Part shown: positions 1-9,567 of the stretch, piece by piece | Layout of the letters: each line of letters starts with the position of its first letter | Position numbering within the stretch: position 1 is the stretch's first letter | Assembly (NCBI GenBank): GCA_025934895.1 | Contig: JAICWH010000001.1 | Span: forward strand, 20,058 to 84,057 | Origin: Nocardioidaceae bacterium | GTDB lineage: Bacteria > Actinomycetota > Actinomycetes > Propionibacteriales > Nocardioidaceae | Reading direction: 5' to 3' | Length of the DNA stretch: 64,000 bases | Position numbers and translations under genes: made by a program | Notes under the pieces: model-generated | Told to the model about the DNA's origin: nothing | Seen by the model: only the letters and a program-made list of their open reading frames with translations | The model's database searches: none

Positions 1-1
1 C

Positions 2-586
2 TCACGCGTCGACGCGCCGGCGACAGAGATGTGGCTCGCCGAGCAGGGCGACGAGGTGGTCGGCCTGCTGCTGCTCGAGGCCGACTGGCTCCACTCGCTC
101 TACGTCGCGCCCGGTCGCACCGGCCAGGGCATCGGCACCGCCCTGCTGGAGGTGGCCAAGAGCCGGCGGCCGCGCAGGCTGGGGCTGTGGGTGTTCGAGA
201 CCAACCACGGTGCCCGACGGTTCTACGCGAGGCACGGTTTCGTGGAGCTCCGCCACACCGACGGCTCGGAGAACGAGGAGGGGCGCCCGGACGTCGAGAT
301 GGCCTGGCCGGACCCGGAGTCGTTGCAGGGGCTGCGCGGCCGGGTCGACGAGCTCGACGACCGGCTCGCCGCTCTGCTCGCCGAGCGGGCAGCCACGACC
401 GCCCGGATCCAGGACGTCAAGGAGGTGCCGGGCCACGCCGGCAGGGACGCCGCCCGGGAGCGCGAGATCGTGGCCCGGATGGCTCGCCTGGCCCCCGGTC
501 TGGGCCAGGAGCGGCTGGCCAGGATCATGCATGCGGTGATCTCCGAGAGCCTGGACGCCGCCGAGCAGCGGGACGAGCAGCAGTGA
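2..586 (+). CDS. GNAT N-acetyltransferase fused to AroQ-type chorismate mutase domain (5' truncated by window edge)
   Basis: Frame is open from base 2; GNAT motif LYVAPGRTGQGIGTALL and C-terminal helix LRGRVDELDDRLAALLAERAATTARIQDVK...REREIVARM typical of chorismate mutase type II. Confidence 0.7.
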   Translation, partial: SRVDAPATEMWLAEQGDEVVGLLLLEADWLHSLYVAPGRTGQGIGTALLEVAKSRRPRRLGLWVFETNHGARRFYARHGFVELRHTDGSENEEGRPDVEMAWPDPESLQGLRGRVDELDDRLAALLAERAATTARIQDVKEVPGHAGRDAAREREIVARMARLAPGLGQERLARIMHAVISESLDAAEQRDEQQ

Positions 587-644
587 CCGACCCAGCCCAT
601 CCACCCAGCCCAGCCCAAGCACTGGGCCGACCCCTGGAGGCACC

Positions 645-1067
645 ATGTCAACCGGACCATTGACCGATGACGTCCGCGAGCTGCTGACCCGGCCCAACCC
701 CGCCGTGATCACCACGGTCCGCCCCGACGGGCAGCCCGTCTCGGTGGCCACCTGGTACCTCCTGGATCCCGATCGCAGCCGCGGCGACCGGATCCTGGTG
801 AACATGGACGAGGGACGCAGGCGCCTGGACTACCTGCGCAACGACCCCCGGGTCTCGCTCACCGCCCTGGACGAGCACAGCTGGTACACCCACGTGAGCG
901 TCCAGGGCCGGGTCGTGCAGCTCTCCCCGGACCCCGACCTGAGCGACATCGACCGGCTGTCGGTGCACTACACCGGCAACCCCTACCCGACCCGGGACCG
1001 GGGCCGGGTCAGCGCCTGGATCGAGATCGCCACCTGGCACGGCTGGGGCGCCGCAGCCCGCTCCTGA
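645..1067 (+). CDS. PPOX-class / F420-dependent pyridoxamine 5'-phosphate oxidase-like protein
   Basis: Protein MSTGPLTDDVRELLTRPNPAVITTVRPDGQPVSVATWYLLD; split beta-barrel flavin/F420 family pattern. Confidence 0.8.
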   Translation: MSTGPLTDDVRELLTRPNPAVITTVRPDGQPVSVATWYLLDPDRSRGDRILVNMDEGRRRLDYLRNDPRVSLTALDEHSWYTHVSVQGRVVQLSPDPDLSDIDRLSVHYTGNPYPTRDRGRVSAWIEIATWHGWGAAARS

Positions 1068-1261
1068 ACGCGGTGGTGATCCCGTCCCGCGGGCGCCCCG
1101 GCGGCTCGCGATCCTGTCGGTGGGTCCTGCCACGATCATCTCCTCGGGTCACGTAGGCTGGCTGCTCTTCCCCAGAGGTCGGCCGGGCTGCCCCCGGTCA
1201 CTGTCAGTGTGTCGTCATGTGTTGGGCCGGTCGCGGCTCGGGAAGGGGCGGGTCACCTCCG

Positions 1262-4200
1262 ATGTCAGGCGGCTCAGCGAAGCAGGACTCGTTCGTCCAT
1301 CTGCACGTGCACACCGACTACTCCATGCTCGACGGTGCGGCCCGACTCGGCGAGCTCTTCGCCAGGACCTCCGAGCTCGGGATGGGCGCGCTCGCGATGA
1401 CCGACCACGGCAACGTGTTCGGCGCCTACGACTTCTACGCCAAGGCACGGGCAGCCGGGATCAAGCCGATCATCGGGATGGAGGCCTACTGCACTCCCAA
1501 CACCTCGCGCTTCGAGCGCAAGCGGGTGCGGTGGAACAACGGTGGCGACGACGATGTCTCCGGCAGCGGCGCCTACACCCACATGACGCTGCTGGCCGAG
1601 ACCACCGCGGGGATGCACAACCTGTTCCGGCTCTCCTCACGGTCCTCCATCGAAGGCTTCTTCTACAAGCCGCGCGCCGACCGTGAGCTGCTGGCCGAGC
1701 ACGCCCAGGGGCTGATCGCGACGACCGGCTGTCCCTCCGGTGAGGTGCAGACCTGGCTGCGGATCGGGGACTACGACAAGGCCCGGGCGGCCGCCGCGGA
1801 CTTCCAGGACATCTTCGGCCGCGACAGCTTCTTCCTCGAGCTGATGGACCACGGGCTGTCCATCGAGACCCGGGTTCGCGAGGGGCTGCTGCGACTGTCC
1901 AAGGATCTCGGCATCCCGCCCGTCGCCACCAACGACTCCCACTACACCAACCCGGGCGATGCGCTGGCGCACGAGCACCTGCTCTGCGTCTCCTCGGGCA
2001 GCACGATGGCCGACCCCAAGCGGTTCCGGTTCACCGGCGACAGCTACTACATCAAGTCGGCCGCCGAGATGCGGGAGCTGTGGGGCCAGACCAACGGCCT
2101 GCCGGAGGCCTGCGACAACACCCTGCTGATCGCGGAGCGCTGCAACGTCGAGTTCGACGAGGCGGCCAACTACATGCCCCGGTTCCCGGTCCCCGAGGGG
2201 GAGACCGAGGACTCCTGGTTCGTCAAGGAGGTCGAGAAGGGGCTGCGCTACCGCTACCCGGACGGCATCCCGGGCGCCGTACGCACGCAGGCGGACTTCG
2301 AGATCGGCGTGATCACGGCGATGGGGTTCCCCGGCTACTTCCTGGTGGTCGCCGACTTCATCAACTGGGCCAAGGACCACGGCATCCGGGTCGGTCCGGG
2401 CCGTGGCTCCGGGGCCGGCTCGATGGCCGCCTACGCCATGCGGATCACCGACCTGGACCCCCTCGAGCACGGGCTGATCTTCGAGCGCTTCCTCAACCCG
2501 GACCGCGTCTCGATGCCGGACTTCGACATCGACTTCGACGAGCGCCGCCGCAGCGAGGTGATCCGCTACGTCTCCGACAAGTACGGCGACGACCGGGTCT
2601 CGATGATCGTCACCTACGGCACGATCAAGTCCAAGCAGGCGGTCAAGGACTCCTCGCGGATCCTCGGCTACCCCTTCGCGATGGGGGACCGGATCACCAA
2701 GGCCCTGCCGGCCGCGGTGATGGGCAAGGACGTGCCGCTCAAGGAGCTCTTCGAGCCCGGACACAAGCGCTACGGCGAGGGCGGGGAGTTCCGGGCGCTG
2801 TACGACGCGGACCCCGACGTCAAGAAGGTCGTCGACACCGCGATCGGGATCGAGGGCCTCAAGCGCCAATGGGGCGTCCACGCCGCCGGGGTGATCATGT
2901 CCAGCGAGCCGCTGCAGGACGTCATCCCGGTGATGCGCCGCGAGCAGGACGGGGCGATCATCACCCAGTTCGACTACCCGACCTGTGAGCGCCTCGGCCT
3001 GATCAAGATGGACTTCCTGGGGTTGCGCAACCTCACGATCCTCGACGACGCGCTGGTCAACATCGCCAACAACCGCCAGGAGAAGGTGGTCATCGAGGAC
3101 CTCGAGCTCGACGACCCGGCCACGTTCGCGCTCCTCTCCCGCGGTGACACGCTGGGGGTCTTCCAGCTCGACGGCGGGCCGATGCGGGCCCTGCTGCGCA
3201 GCATGCGCCCGGACACCTTCTCCGACATCTCCGCCGTGGGCGCGCTCTACCGCCCGGGCCCGATGGGCGCCGACTCCCACAACAAGTACGCCCGCCGCAA
3301 GACGGGCCGCGAGGAGCTCACCCCGATCCACCCGGAGCTCGCCGAGCCGCTCGCGGAGATCCTCGGGGAGACCTACGGCCTGATCGTCTACCAGGAGCAG
3401 GTGATGGCCATCGCGCAGAAGCTGGCCGGCTACTCGCTGGGCCAGGCGGACCTGCTCCGCCGGGCGATGGGCAAGAAGAAGAAGGAGGAGCTCGACAAGC
3501 AGCTCGCGGCCTTCTCCGCCGGCATGACCGAGCGTGGCTACTCCGAAGCAGCGGTCACCACGCTGTGGAACATCCTGCTGCCGTTCTCCGACTACGCCTT
3601 CAACAAGGCGCACTCCGCCGCCTACGGTCTGGTGTCCTACTGGACCGCCTACCTCAAGGCCAACTACCCGGCCGAGTACATGGCCGCGGTCCTCACCTCC
3701 GTCAAGGACGACAAGGACAAGATGGCGGTCTACCTCAACGAGTGTCGCCGGATGGGGATCAGGGTGCTCCCACCCGACGTGAACGAGTCGGAGGCCACCT
3801 TCACCCCGGTCGGGACCGACATCCGGTTCGGTCTGTCCGCGGTGCGCAACGTCGGCATCCAGGTCGTCGACGCGATCGTCGCCGCCCGCCGCGAGCAGGG
3901 CCGGTTCGCCGACTTCGGGGACTTCATGGGCAAGGTGTCCACCTTGGTGTGCAACAAGCGCCTCGTCGAGTCGCTGATCAAGGCCGGCGCGTTCGACTCG
4001 CTCGGCCACCGCCGCCGGGCACTGGTGGCGGTGCACGAGGCGGCCGTCGACCAGTACGCCGACATCAAGCGCAACGAGGCGATCGGTCAGGACTCGCTGT
4101 TCGGCGGCCTCGACGAGGAGGTCGGAGGTGGCTTCGGGGTGGCGATCGCCGTGCCGGATATCGCGGACTGGGACAAGCAGACGCTGCTCGGCCACGAGCG

Positions 4201-4816
4201 CGAGATGCTCGGGCTCTACGTCTCCGACCACCCGTTGCTGGGGCTCGAGCACATCCTCTCGGTCGGCACCGACTGCACGATCGGCCAGCTCCTCCTCGAC
4301 GACGACCGGCCCGACGGCTCGTCGGTCACCGTCTCCGGGCTGATCACGTCGCTCCAGCGCAAGATCACCAAGCGGGGTGACGCCTGGGCGATGCTGACCC
4401 TGGAGGATCTCGAGGGCGCCATCGACGTCCTGCTGTTCCCCAGCTCCTACCAGCTGGCCAGCACCATGCTCACCGAGGACGCCATCGTGACCGTCAAGGG
4501 CCGGCTCTCCCGGTCCAAGGACCAGCCCGAGCTGCACGGCCAGGAGGTCAGCGTTCCCGACACCCGTCTGGACGGGTCCGGAACGTCCGGCCCGGTGGTC
4601 GTCTCGATGCCCTCGACCCGGTGCACCATGCCGGTGGTCGAGCAGCTCAAGGAGGTGCTCGCCACCCATCCCGGTGTCAGCGAAGTACGGTTGCGCCTGA
4701 TGACCAGGACCGGCACGACCCTGATGCGGCTCGACGACCGGTTGCGCGTGGCCGCGAGCCCTGCGCTGTTCGCCGACCTCAAGGCGCTGCTGGGTCCGAA
4801 CTGCCTGGCCGGCTGA
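1262..4816 (+). CDS. dnaE: DNA polymerase III alpha subunit (DnaE1)
   Basis: FVHLHVHTDYSMLDGAARL PHP start, PDFDIDFDERRRSEVIRYV catalytic motif; ATG 1262 chosen over upstream ORF extension. Confidence 0.97.
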   Translation: MSGGSAKQDSFVHLHVHTDYSMLDGAARLGELFARTSELGMGALAMTDHGNVFGAYDFYAKARAAGIKPIIGMEAYCTPNTSRFERKRVRWNNGGDDDVSGSGAYTHMTLLAETTAGMHNLFRLSSRSSIEGFFYKPRADRELLAEHAQGLIATTGCPSGEVQTWLRIGDYDKARAAAADFQDIFGRDSFFLELMDHGLSIETRVREGLLRLSKDLGIPPVATNDSHYTNPGDALAHEHLLCVSSGSTMADPKRFRFTGDSYYIKSAAEMRELWGQTNGLPEACDNTLLIAERCNVEFDEAANYMPRFPVPEGETEDSWFVKEVEKGLRYRYPDGIPGAVRTQADFEIGVITAMGFPGYFLVVADFINWAKDHGIRVGPGRGSGAGSMAAYAMRITDLDPLEHGLIFERFLNPDRVSMPDFDIDFDERRRSEVIRYVSDKYGDDRVSMIVTYGTIKSKQAVKDSSRILGYPFAMGDRITKALPAAVMGKDVPLKELFEPGHKRYGEGGEFRALYDADPDVKKVVDTAIGIEGLKRQWGVHAAGVIMSSEPLQDVIPVMRREQDGAIITQFDYPTCERLGLIKMDFLGLRNLTILDDALVNIANNRQEKVVIEDLELDDPATFALLSRGDTLGVFQLDGGPMRALLRSMRPDTFSDISAVGALYRPGPMGADSHNKYARRKTGREELTPIHPELAEPLAEILGETYGLIVYQEQVMAIAQKLAGYSLGQADLLRRAMGKKKKEELDKQLAAFSAGMTERGYSEAAVTTLWNILLPFSDYAFNKAHSAAYGLVSYWTAYLKANYPAEYMAAVLTSVKDDKDKMAVYLNECRRMGIRVLPPDVNESEATFTPVGTDIRFGLSAVRNVGIQVVDAIVAARREQGRFADFGDFMGKVSTLVCNKRLVESLIKAGAFDSLGHRRRALVAVHEAAVDQYADIKRNEAIGQDSLFGGLDEEVGGGFGVAIAVPDIADWDKQTLLGHEREMLGLYVSDHPLLGLEHILSVGTDCTIGQLLLDDDRPDGSSVTVSGLITSLQRKITKRGDAWAMLTLEDLEGAIDVLLFPSSYQLASTMLTEDAIVTVKGRLSRSKDQPELHGQEVSVPDTRLDGSGTSGPVVVSMPSTRCTMPVVEQLKEVLATHPGVSEVRLRLMTRTGTTLMRLDDRLRVAASPALFADLKALLGPNCLAG

Positions 4817-5490
4817 TGAGCGGCCGGGAGGCCTCCCGCCGTCGGGACATGGTGGTCGTCGTCGGTGTCCTCCTGGTGCTGGGGATCCTTGCCGGCGTGG
4901 TGTGGTGGCTGGTCGTCACCCCCGCCGAGTTCACCAAGCTGCCCCACGGTGGGCAGATGGGCGAGGACCAGCTCGGCAGGCAGTTCGGCGCCGACGCGTG
5001 GTACGTCGTGATCGCCGTCCCGACCGGCCTCGTCGCCGGCGGCCTGCTCACGTGGTGGCGGTCGGCCCACGTGCTGGGGACGGTCGCGGCGCTCCTCCTC
5101 GGTGCCGTGGTGGCGGCGGCCGCGATGTCGCTCACCGGTCACCTCCTCGGGCCGCAGGACCCGACGGCGGCTCTGGGCGCTGCCAAGCTCGGCAGCCGGG
5201 TCCCCGAGAGCCTCGACGTGGGCCTGCGTCCCGTGTGGCCGCTCTGGGCGTACCTCGAGGACACGATCTCGGTCTACCTGTCCTGGCCGGTCGGGCTGCT
5301 GGTCGGAGCGCTCCTGGTGCTCGTCGGGCGCGGGCCGGAGGACCAGCCGACACCCGCCCCGGACACGCGGGTTCGCGACGCGGACCATGCGGCCGTTGAC
5401 GACCGGGACGCCGAACACCGCGGCGCGGGGCACCGCTTGTGGTGGTGCTGGGACGCGGGATATCCTGGCGGCCATCATTGCGTATCGTGA
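4816..5490 (+). CDS. Putative integral membrane protein
   Basis: ATG overlaps dnaE stop; several hydrophobic segments (MVVVVGVLLVLGILAGVVWWLVV, VLGTVAALLLGAVVAAAAM). Confidence 0.65.
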   Translation: MSGREASRRRDMVVVVGVLLVLGILAGVVWWLVVTPAEFTKLPHGGQMGEDQLGRQFGADAWYVVIAVPTGLVAGGLLTWWRSAHVLGTVAALLLGAVVAAAAMSLTGHLLGPQDPTAALGAAKLGSRVPESLDVGLRPVWPLWAYLEDTISVYLSWPVGLLVGALLVLVGRGPEDQPTPAPDTRVRDADHAAVDDRDAEHRGAGHRLWWCWDAGYPGGHHCVS

Positions 5491-5512
5491 AATGAGTTGC
5501 CCTATGCGCAAC
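5477..5512. promoter_or_regulatory. Tandem-dyad operator copy A: ATTGCGTATCGTGAAAT-ga-GTTGCCCTATGCGCAAC, overlapping the metF-like start
   Basis: Two 17-bp units at 19-bp phase, matching copies at 14781, 15668 and 23312. Confidence 0.6.
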
Positions 5513-6358
5513 AAGCGCCACGGCGCCTTCCTGGCCGACATGCTTGCCTCGGCGCGCTACGAGGTGCTGCCCACGGGCTCCATCGAGGACAAGGTCCTGG
5601 CCCACGTGCCCCTCGAGACCACCGTCACGGTGACCGCTTCCCCGACCAAAGGGATCGAGGCCACGCTGGCGCTGGCGGAGCGACTGGCCCGCCAAGGCTA
5701 CTCGGCCGTGCCGCATCTCGCCGCCCGGATGGTCAGCGGACGAGCGGAGCTCTCCGAGATCGCCGCGCGAATGCGGGAGGCCGGCGTGCGCACGGTCTTC
5801 GTTCCCGGAGGCGACCAGGACCCGCCGGCGGGTGACTACACCTCGGCGTTGGACCTCCTGGAGGACCTCACGGCTCTGGGCAGTCCCTTCCCCGAGGTGG
5901 GGATCACGGGCTACCCCGAGTCCCACCCGACGATCAGCGACGACATGACCGTGCAGGCCATGTGGGACAAGCGCCGCCACGCCACGCACGTGGTCAGCAA
6001 CCTGAGCTTCGACCCCCAGACGATCCAGGCGTGGGTGAGCCGGATGCGCGCGCGAGGTGTGACGATGCCGGTCCTGCTCGGGCTTCCGGGCCCCATCGAC
6101 CGGACCAAGCTTCTGACGATGGCGACCAAGATCGGGGTCGGCGACTCGACCCGGTTCCTGGGCAAGCACAAGGGCACGTTCGCGCGCCTCGCCGCGCCCG
6201 GTGGGTTCACCGGTCAGCGGTTCCTCGAGCAGTGTGCCCCGCTGCTGGCGACCCCGGAGTCGCAGGTGACCGGGCTGCACATCTACACGTTCAACCAGGT
6301 CGCCGAGACCGAGGCCTGGCGGCGCTCCTACCGCGAGCAGCTGATGGCGGTCCGCTGA
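5504..6358 (+). CDS. Methylenetetrahydrofolate reductase (MetF) family protein
   Basis: LETTVTVTASPTKGIEATLALAERLARQGYSAVPHLAARM...GGDQDPPAGDYTSALDLL...VGITGYPESHP is MTHFR-like; start could also be ATG 5492. Confidence 0.8.
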   Translation: MRNKRHGAFLADMLASARYEVLPTGSIEDKVLAHVPLETTVTVTASPTKGIEATLALAERLARQGYSAVPHLAARMVSGRAELSEIAARMREAGVRTVFVPGGDQDPPAGDYTSALDLLEDLTALGSPFPEVGITGYPESHPTISDDMTVQAMWDKRRHATHVVSNLSFDPQTIQAWVSRMRARGVTMPVLLGLPGPIDRTKLLTMATKIGVGDSTRFLGKHKGTFARLAAPGGFTGQRFLEQCAPLLATPESQVTGLHIYTFNQVAETEAWRRSYREQLMAVR

Positions 6359-6376
6359 CGGCTGGTGCGGGACCGC

Positions 6377-6862
6377 TCACACCTGGAGGCGGTGCCCGTG
6401 GAAGGTGCCGGTGAACCTGGTCAGGACGGAGTCGTCCGACGCGCTGCGGACGGTCCCGCGGTACCTCCCGGCCACGTGGCTGCCGTGCACCGCACCGGAC
6501 ACGCGGATGTCGATGACGGCGCCCGGGTTCGACCCCTGGGCAGGGGCACTCTCGAAGAACCTCGCCCGGAACCCGTCCCCTGAGCACCTCCAGGCCCCCA
6601 GCCCGAGCGTGCCGTCGGGGATCTCCTCAAGCGACAGGACGCCGCCTGCGGCGAAGGCCACGATGGCGACGCCGGTGTCCCCACCCGGGGGGTCGTCCGT
6701 GTGCGTGACTCGCCACGCACCGAGCAGGTCACGGCCGTCGTGACCGCCACCGTGACTCGGTTCGGACGCCGTCGCCGGACCCACCGCGGTGACCCCGACC
6801 AGCGACGCGCCGGCCACACCTGCTCCGCGCAGGAGCATGCGTCGTTCGAGCATCTTGTCCAT
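6377..6862 (-). CDS. Hypothetical secreted protein with Tat-like signal
   Basis: MDKMLERRMLLRGAGVAGASLVGVTAVGPATA signal sequence. Confidence 0.6.
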   Translation of the reverse strand: MDKMLERRMLLRGAGVAGASLVGVTAVGPATASEPSHGGGHDGRDLLGAWRVTHTDDPPGGDTGVAIVAFAAGGVLSLEEIPDGTLGLGAWRCSGDGFRARFFESAPAQGSNPGAVIDIRVSGAVHGSHVAGRYRGTVRSASDDSVLTRFTGTFHGHRLQV

Positions 6863-6998
6863 CTCACCCTCCCAACGAGTGTCGAGTTCTCGTGGGGCGA
6901 CAGCGATCATCCTGGGCGGATCCGGCGCTCGCTGCCATAGCCCGTTCGGGTGGCCCGGGTCGACGAGCGCAAGGCGGGGCAGAGGCGCAGGGCGAGGT

Positions 6999-7679
6999 TC
7001 AGGCCGGGTTGGCAGCCGTCGATGTGAGCAGGATCTCCAGGGCCCGCTCCAGACCGGTGTGTCCGGTGGGGACGACGCTCAGCGGCAGTCCGATCCGGGC
7101 GGCGGCGCGCTCGGCGAGCCGACGCAGCTCGTCGTCCGGCCGCTGGGCCAGCCACACCATCCGGGTGTAGTGCGCGAAGTAGGCGTCGCGGAGCTCCGGG
7201 TGCCGGTCCAGGCCCAGCTCGGCGATCACCGTCCGGTCGAACGAGCGCACCAGGAAGTCGGTCAGGACGTAGGTCCCGGGCTGCGCCTCGAAGATCTCCT
7301 GGATGCGGTCGGCGCCGCCATAGATGTCGTAGCAGTGCAACCCCTCGAGCCGGGACAGCCCACGACGCTCGCACACCTCGTCGAGCGCGCCGTAGGTGCC
7401 GCAGTCGGCGTAGCCGACCGCAACCGTGGCGTAGCGCCCCAGCAGCTCGCCGGCGAGCTCGTCGACCTCCCCGGCGATCCTCTCGGGGTGGTTGTGCAGC
7501 AGCGGCGGCAGAGGCAGCACGTCCACGGGCCAGCCACGCTCGGCCACCACCGCGGCGCACGGCTGGGCGATCGCTCCGCAGGCGATGAGCGCGACCCGCG
7601 ACCGGGCAGGGTCAGCCGGGGAAGGCGAGCAGGTCGACGAACCGGTCGTTGAAGTCGGTGCGGTCGGAGAGCTCGACAT
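6999..7679 (-). CDS. DUF1638 family protein associated with corrinoid methyltransferases
   Basis: ALIACGAIAQPC...VAVGYADCGTYGALDEVC...HCYDIYGG...YFAHYTRMVWLAQ; overlaps 3' end of the activator gene; start uncertain. Confidence 0.7.
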   Translation of the reverse strand: MSSSPTAPTSTTGSSTCSPSPADPARSRVALIACGAIAQPCAAVVAERGWPVDVLPLPPLLHNHPERIAGEVDELAGELLGRYATVAVGYADCGTYGALDEVCERRGLSRLEGLHCYDIYGGADRIQEIFEAQPGTYVLTDFLVRSFDRTVIAELGLDRHPELRDAYFAHYTRMVWLAQRPDDELRRLAERAAARIGLPLSVVPTGHTGLERALEILLTSTAANPA

Positions 7680-9567
7680 AGGCCACCTCCTCCAGCAGCG
7701 CGGCGGCGCCGGCGCGTTCACGGATGCTGAGCAGGCTCATCTTCGCACCCTCGCCCGCGACGTTGCCGGCCGAGACGATCCTCAGCACCGGGATCTTCGG
7801 CACCAGCCCGATGCGTACGGCGGCCGCAGGTGAGAGGTAGCTGCCGAACGACCCGGCCAGCAGCACCTGCTGCACGTCGCTGTGCTCGAGGCCGAGCTGC
7901 TCGAGCAGCAGCGTCCACCCGGTGGCGATCGCGCCCTTGGCGAACTGGAGCTCGCGGACGTCGCGCTGGGAGAGGTAGACCGTCTCCTCGGGCGGGCTGG
8001 TCGGCTCGGGGCGGTGCAGCACGAACACCCGTTCCTGGCCGATGACGGTGAGCCGGTCGGCGACGTAGGGCGCGATCTCCTTGGCGCGCTCGTCGCTGAC
8101 GAAACGTCCGGAGGCGTCCAACAGCGACGCGCGGACCAGCTCGGAGACCGCGTCGACGAGGCCGGACCCGCAGATGCCCTGCGCCTCCACGTCCCCGATC
8201 ACCTGCAGTCGCACTCCACCCTCGACGTCCTCGTCGATCCGGATGCCCTCCACGGCACCGTCGGCCGCGCGCATCCCGCACCGGATCGCACCACCCTCGA
8301 ACGCCGGCCCGGCCGGGGCAGCGGTGGACAGGATGGTGTCGCCGTCGCTGAGCACGATCTCGCAGTTGGTGCCGACGTCGATGAAGAGCCGGGTCCGCTT
8401 GTCGCGGTCCATCCCGGTGGCCAGCATCCCCGAGACGATGTCCCCGCCGACGTACGCGCCGAGTGCGGGGAACAGCACCGCCCGCGCCATCGGGTGCAGG
8501 TCGAGGCCCAGCTCGGAGGCGAGCATCGGCGGCATCGTCGTGGTGGACATCACGAAGGGCGCGACGCCGAGCGGCTCGGGGTCGATGCCGAGCACCAGGG
8601 CGGTCATCGTGGCGTTGCCCGCCAATGCGACCTCGTAGACCTCGGACGGGTCGACCTGCGCCTCGGCCAGCACGTTCCGGGCGAGCTCCGCGAGCGTCTG
8701 CTGCGCGAGCTGGCGCAGCCGGGGCAGCGCATCGGGGTCCATCATGACCGCGCTGATCCGGGTGATCACGTCACCGCCGAAGGGCTGCTGCTTGTTGAGC
8801 ATCGAGTCGACGGCGGCCGGGGTGCCGGTGGCGGTGTCCAGCAACGTCGCGACGACCGTGGTGGTCCCGAGGTCGAACGCGATCGCGAAGCGGCGGTCGG
8901 TCGTGTCCCCGGGCTCCACGTCGATGAGCGCCTCGTCGACGACGACGGCGGTGACCTTGTAGTCCGCCTGCCGCAGCACGGCCGGCAGCCGCCGCAGCAC
9001 GTGCAGGTCGGGGGTGAGCTCGAGGTCCTCGATGGCGTCGGTGAGGCGCTGCAGGTCGGTGCGCTGGTCGGCGAGGGTCGGCTCGCTGAGCTCGACGTAG
9101 CGCTTCTGGACAGCCGGACGCAGGATCACCTGGCGCCCGACCCCGAGGGTGGCGGCCTTGGGCCGGGTGGTCAGGGGCGGTACGTCGATCTTCAGGTCGG
9201 CGGTGGCCTGGGCCAGGCAGGCGAGGCGCCACCCGGAGGCGAGCTGGTCGGAGGTGAAGGAGCGGATGTCCAGCCGGTGCACCGGCACGGTGCCGTCGAG
9301 CACCTGGACCTTGCACTTCTTGCAGGTGCCGTGGCCACCGCACGTGGAGTCGATGGCGATCCCGTTCCAGCTCGCGGCGTCGAACACGCTGACACCCGTG
9401 GGCACCCGCACCTCGCGGCCCGACGGGGTGAACGCCAGCTGCACCCGGCCGGAGCCGTCGTGCGCCGGTGAGCCCGGCCCGTTGGGGCGGTCGATGAGGC
9501 CCTCGCGACGGAGGGCGCCCATCTCGACGTCGGGCGGCTGGGGCGGTGACGCGGAGGTGTCGCTCAT
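7612..9567 (-). CDS. Corrinoid protein reductive activator (RamA/RACE-like, 2Fe-2S + ASKHA/DUF4445)
   Basis: CGGHGTCKKCKVQVL ferredoxin Cys motif; FAIAFDLGTTTVVATLLDTATG ASKHA motif; ATG 9567 within TGATG overlap. Confidence 0.85.
   Translation of the reverse strand: MSDTSASPPQPPDVEMGALRREGLIDRPNGPGSPAHDGSGRVQLAFTPSGREVRVPTGVSVFDAASWNGIAIDSTCGGHGTCKKCKVQVLDGTVPVHRLDIRSFTSDQLASGWRLACLAQATADLKIDVPPLTTRPKAATLGVGRQVILRPAVQKRYVELSEPTLADQRTDLQRLTDAIEDLELTPDLHVLRRLPAVLRQADYKVTAVVVDEALIDVEPGDTTDRRFAIAFDLGTTTVVATLLDTATGTPAAVDSMLNKQQPFGGDVITRISAVMMDPDALPRLRQLAQQTLAELARNVLAEAQVDPSEVYEVALAGNATMTALVLGIDPEPLGVAPFVMSTTTMPPMLASELGLDLHPMARAVLFPALGAYVGGDIVSGMLATGMDRDKRTRLFIDVGTNCEIVLSDGDTILSTAAPAGPAFEGGAIRCGMRAADGAVEGIRIDEDVEGGVRLQVIGDVEAQGICGSGLVDAVSELVRASLLDASGRFVSDERAKEIAPYVADRLTVIGQERVFVLHRPEPTSPPEETVYLSQRDVRELQFAKGAIATGWTLLLEQLGLEHSDVQQVLLAGSFGSYLSPAAAVRIGLVPKIPVLRIVSAGNVAGEGAKMSLLSIRERAGAAALLEEVAYVELSDRTDFNDRFVDLLAFPG

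Noticed and set aside
1637-4669. 1010-aa minus-strand ORF antisense to dnaE
   Set aside because: Low-complexity His/Arg/Asp/Val-rich antisense translation typical of high-GC third-position bias; dnaE on the other strand is unambiguous
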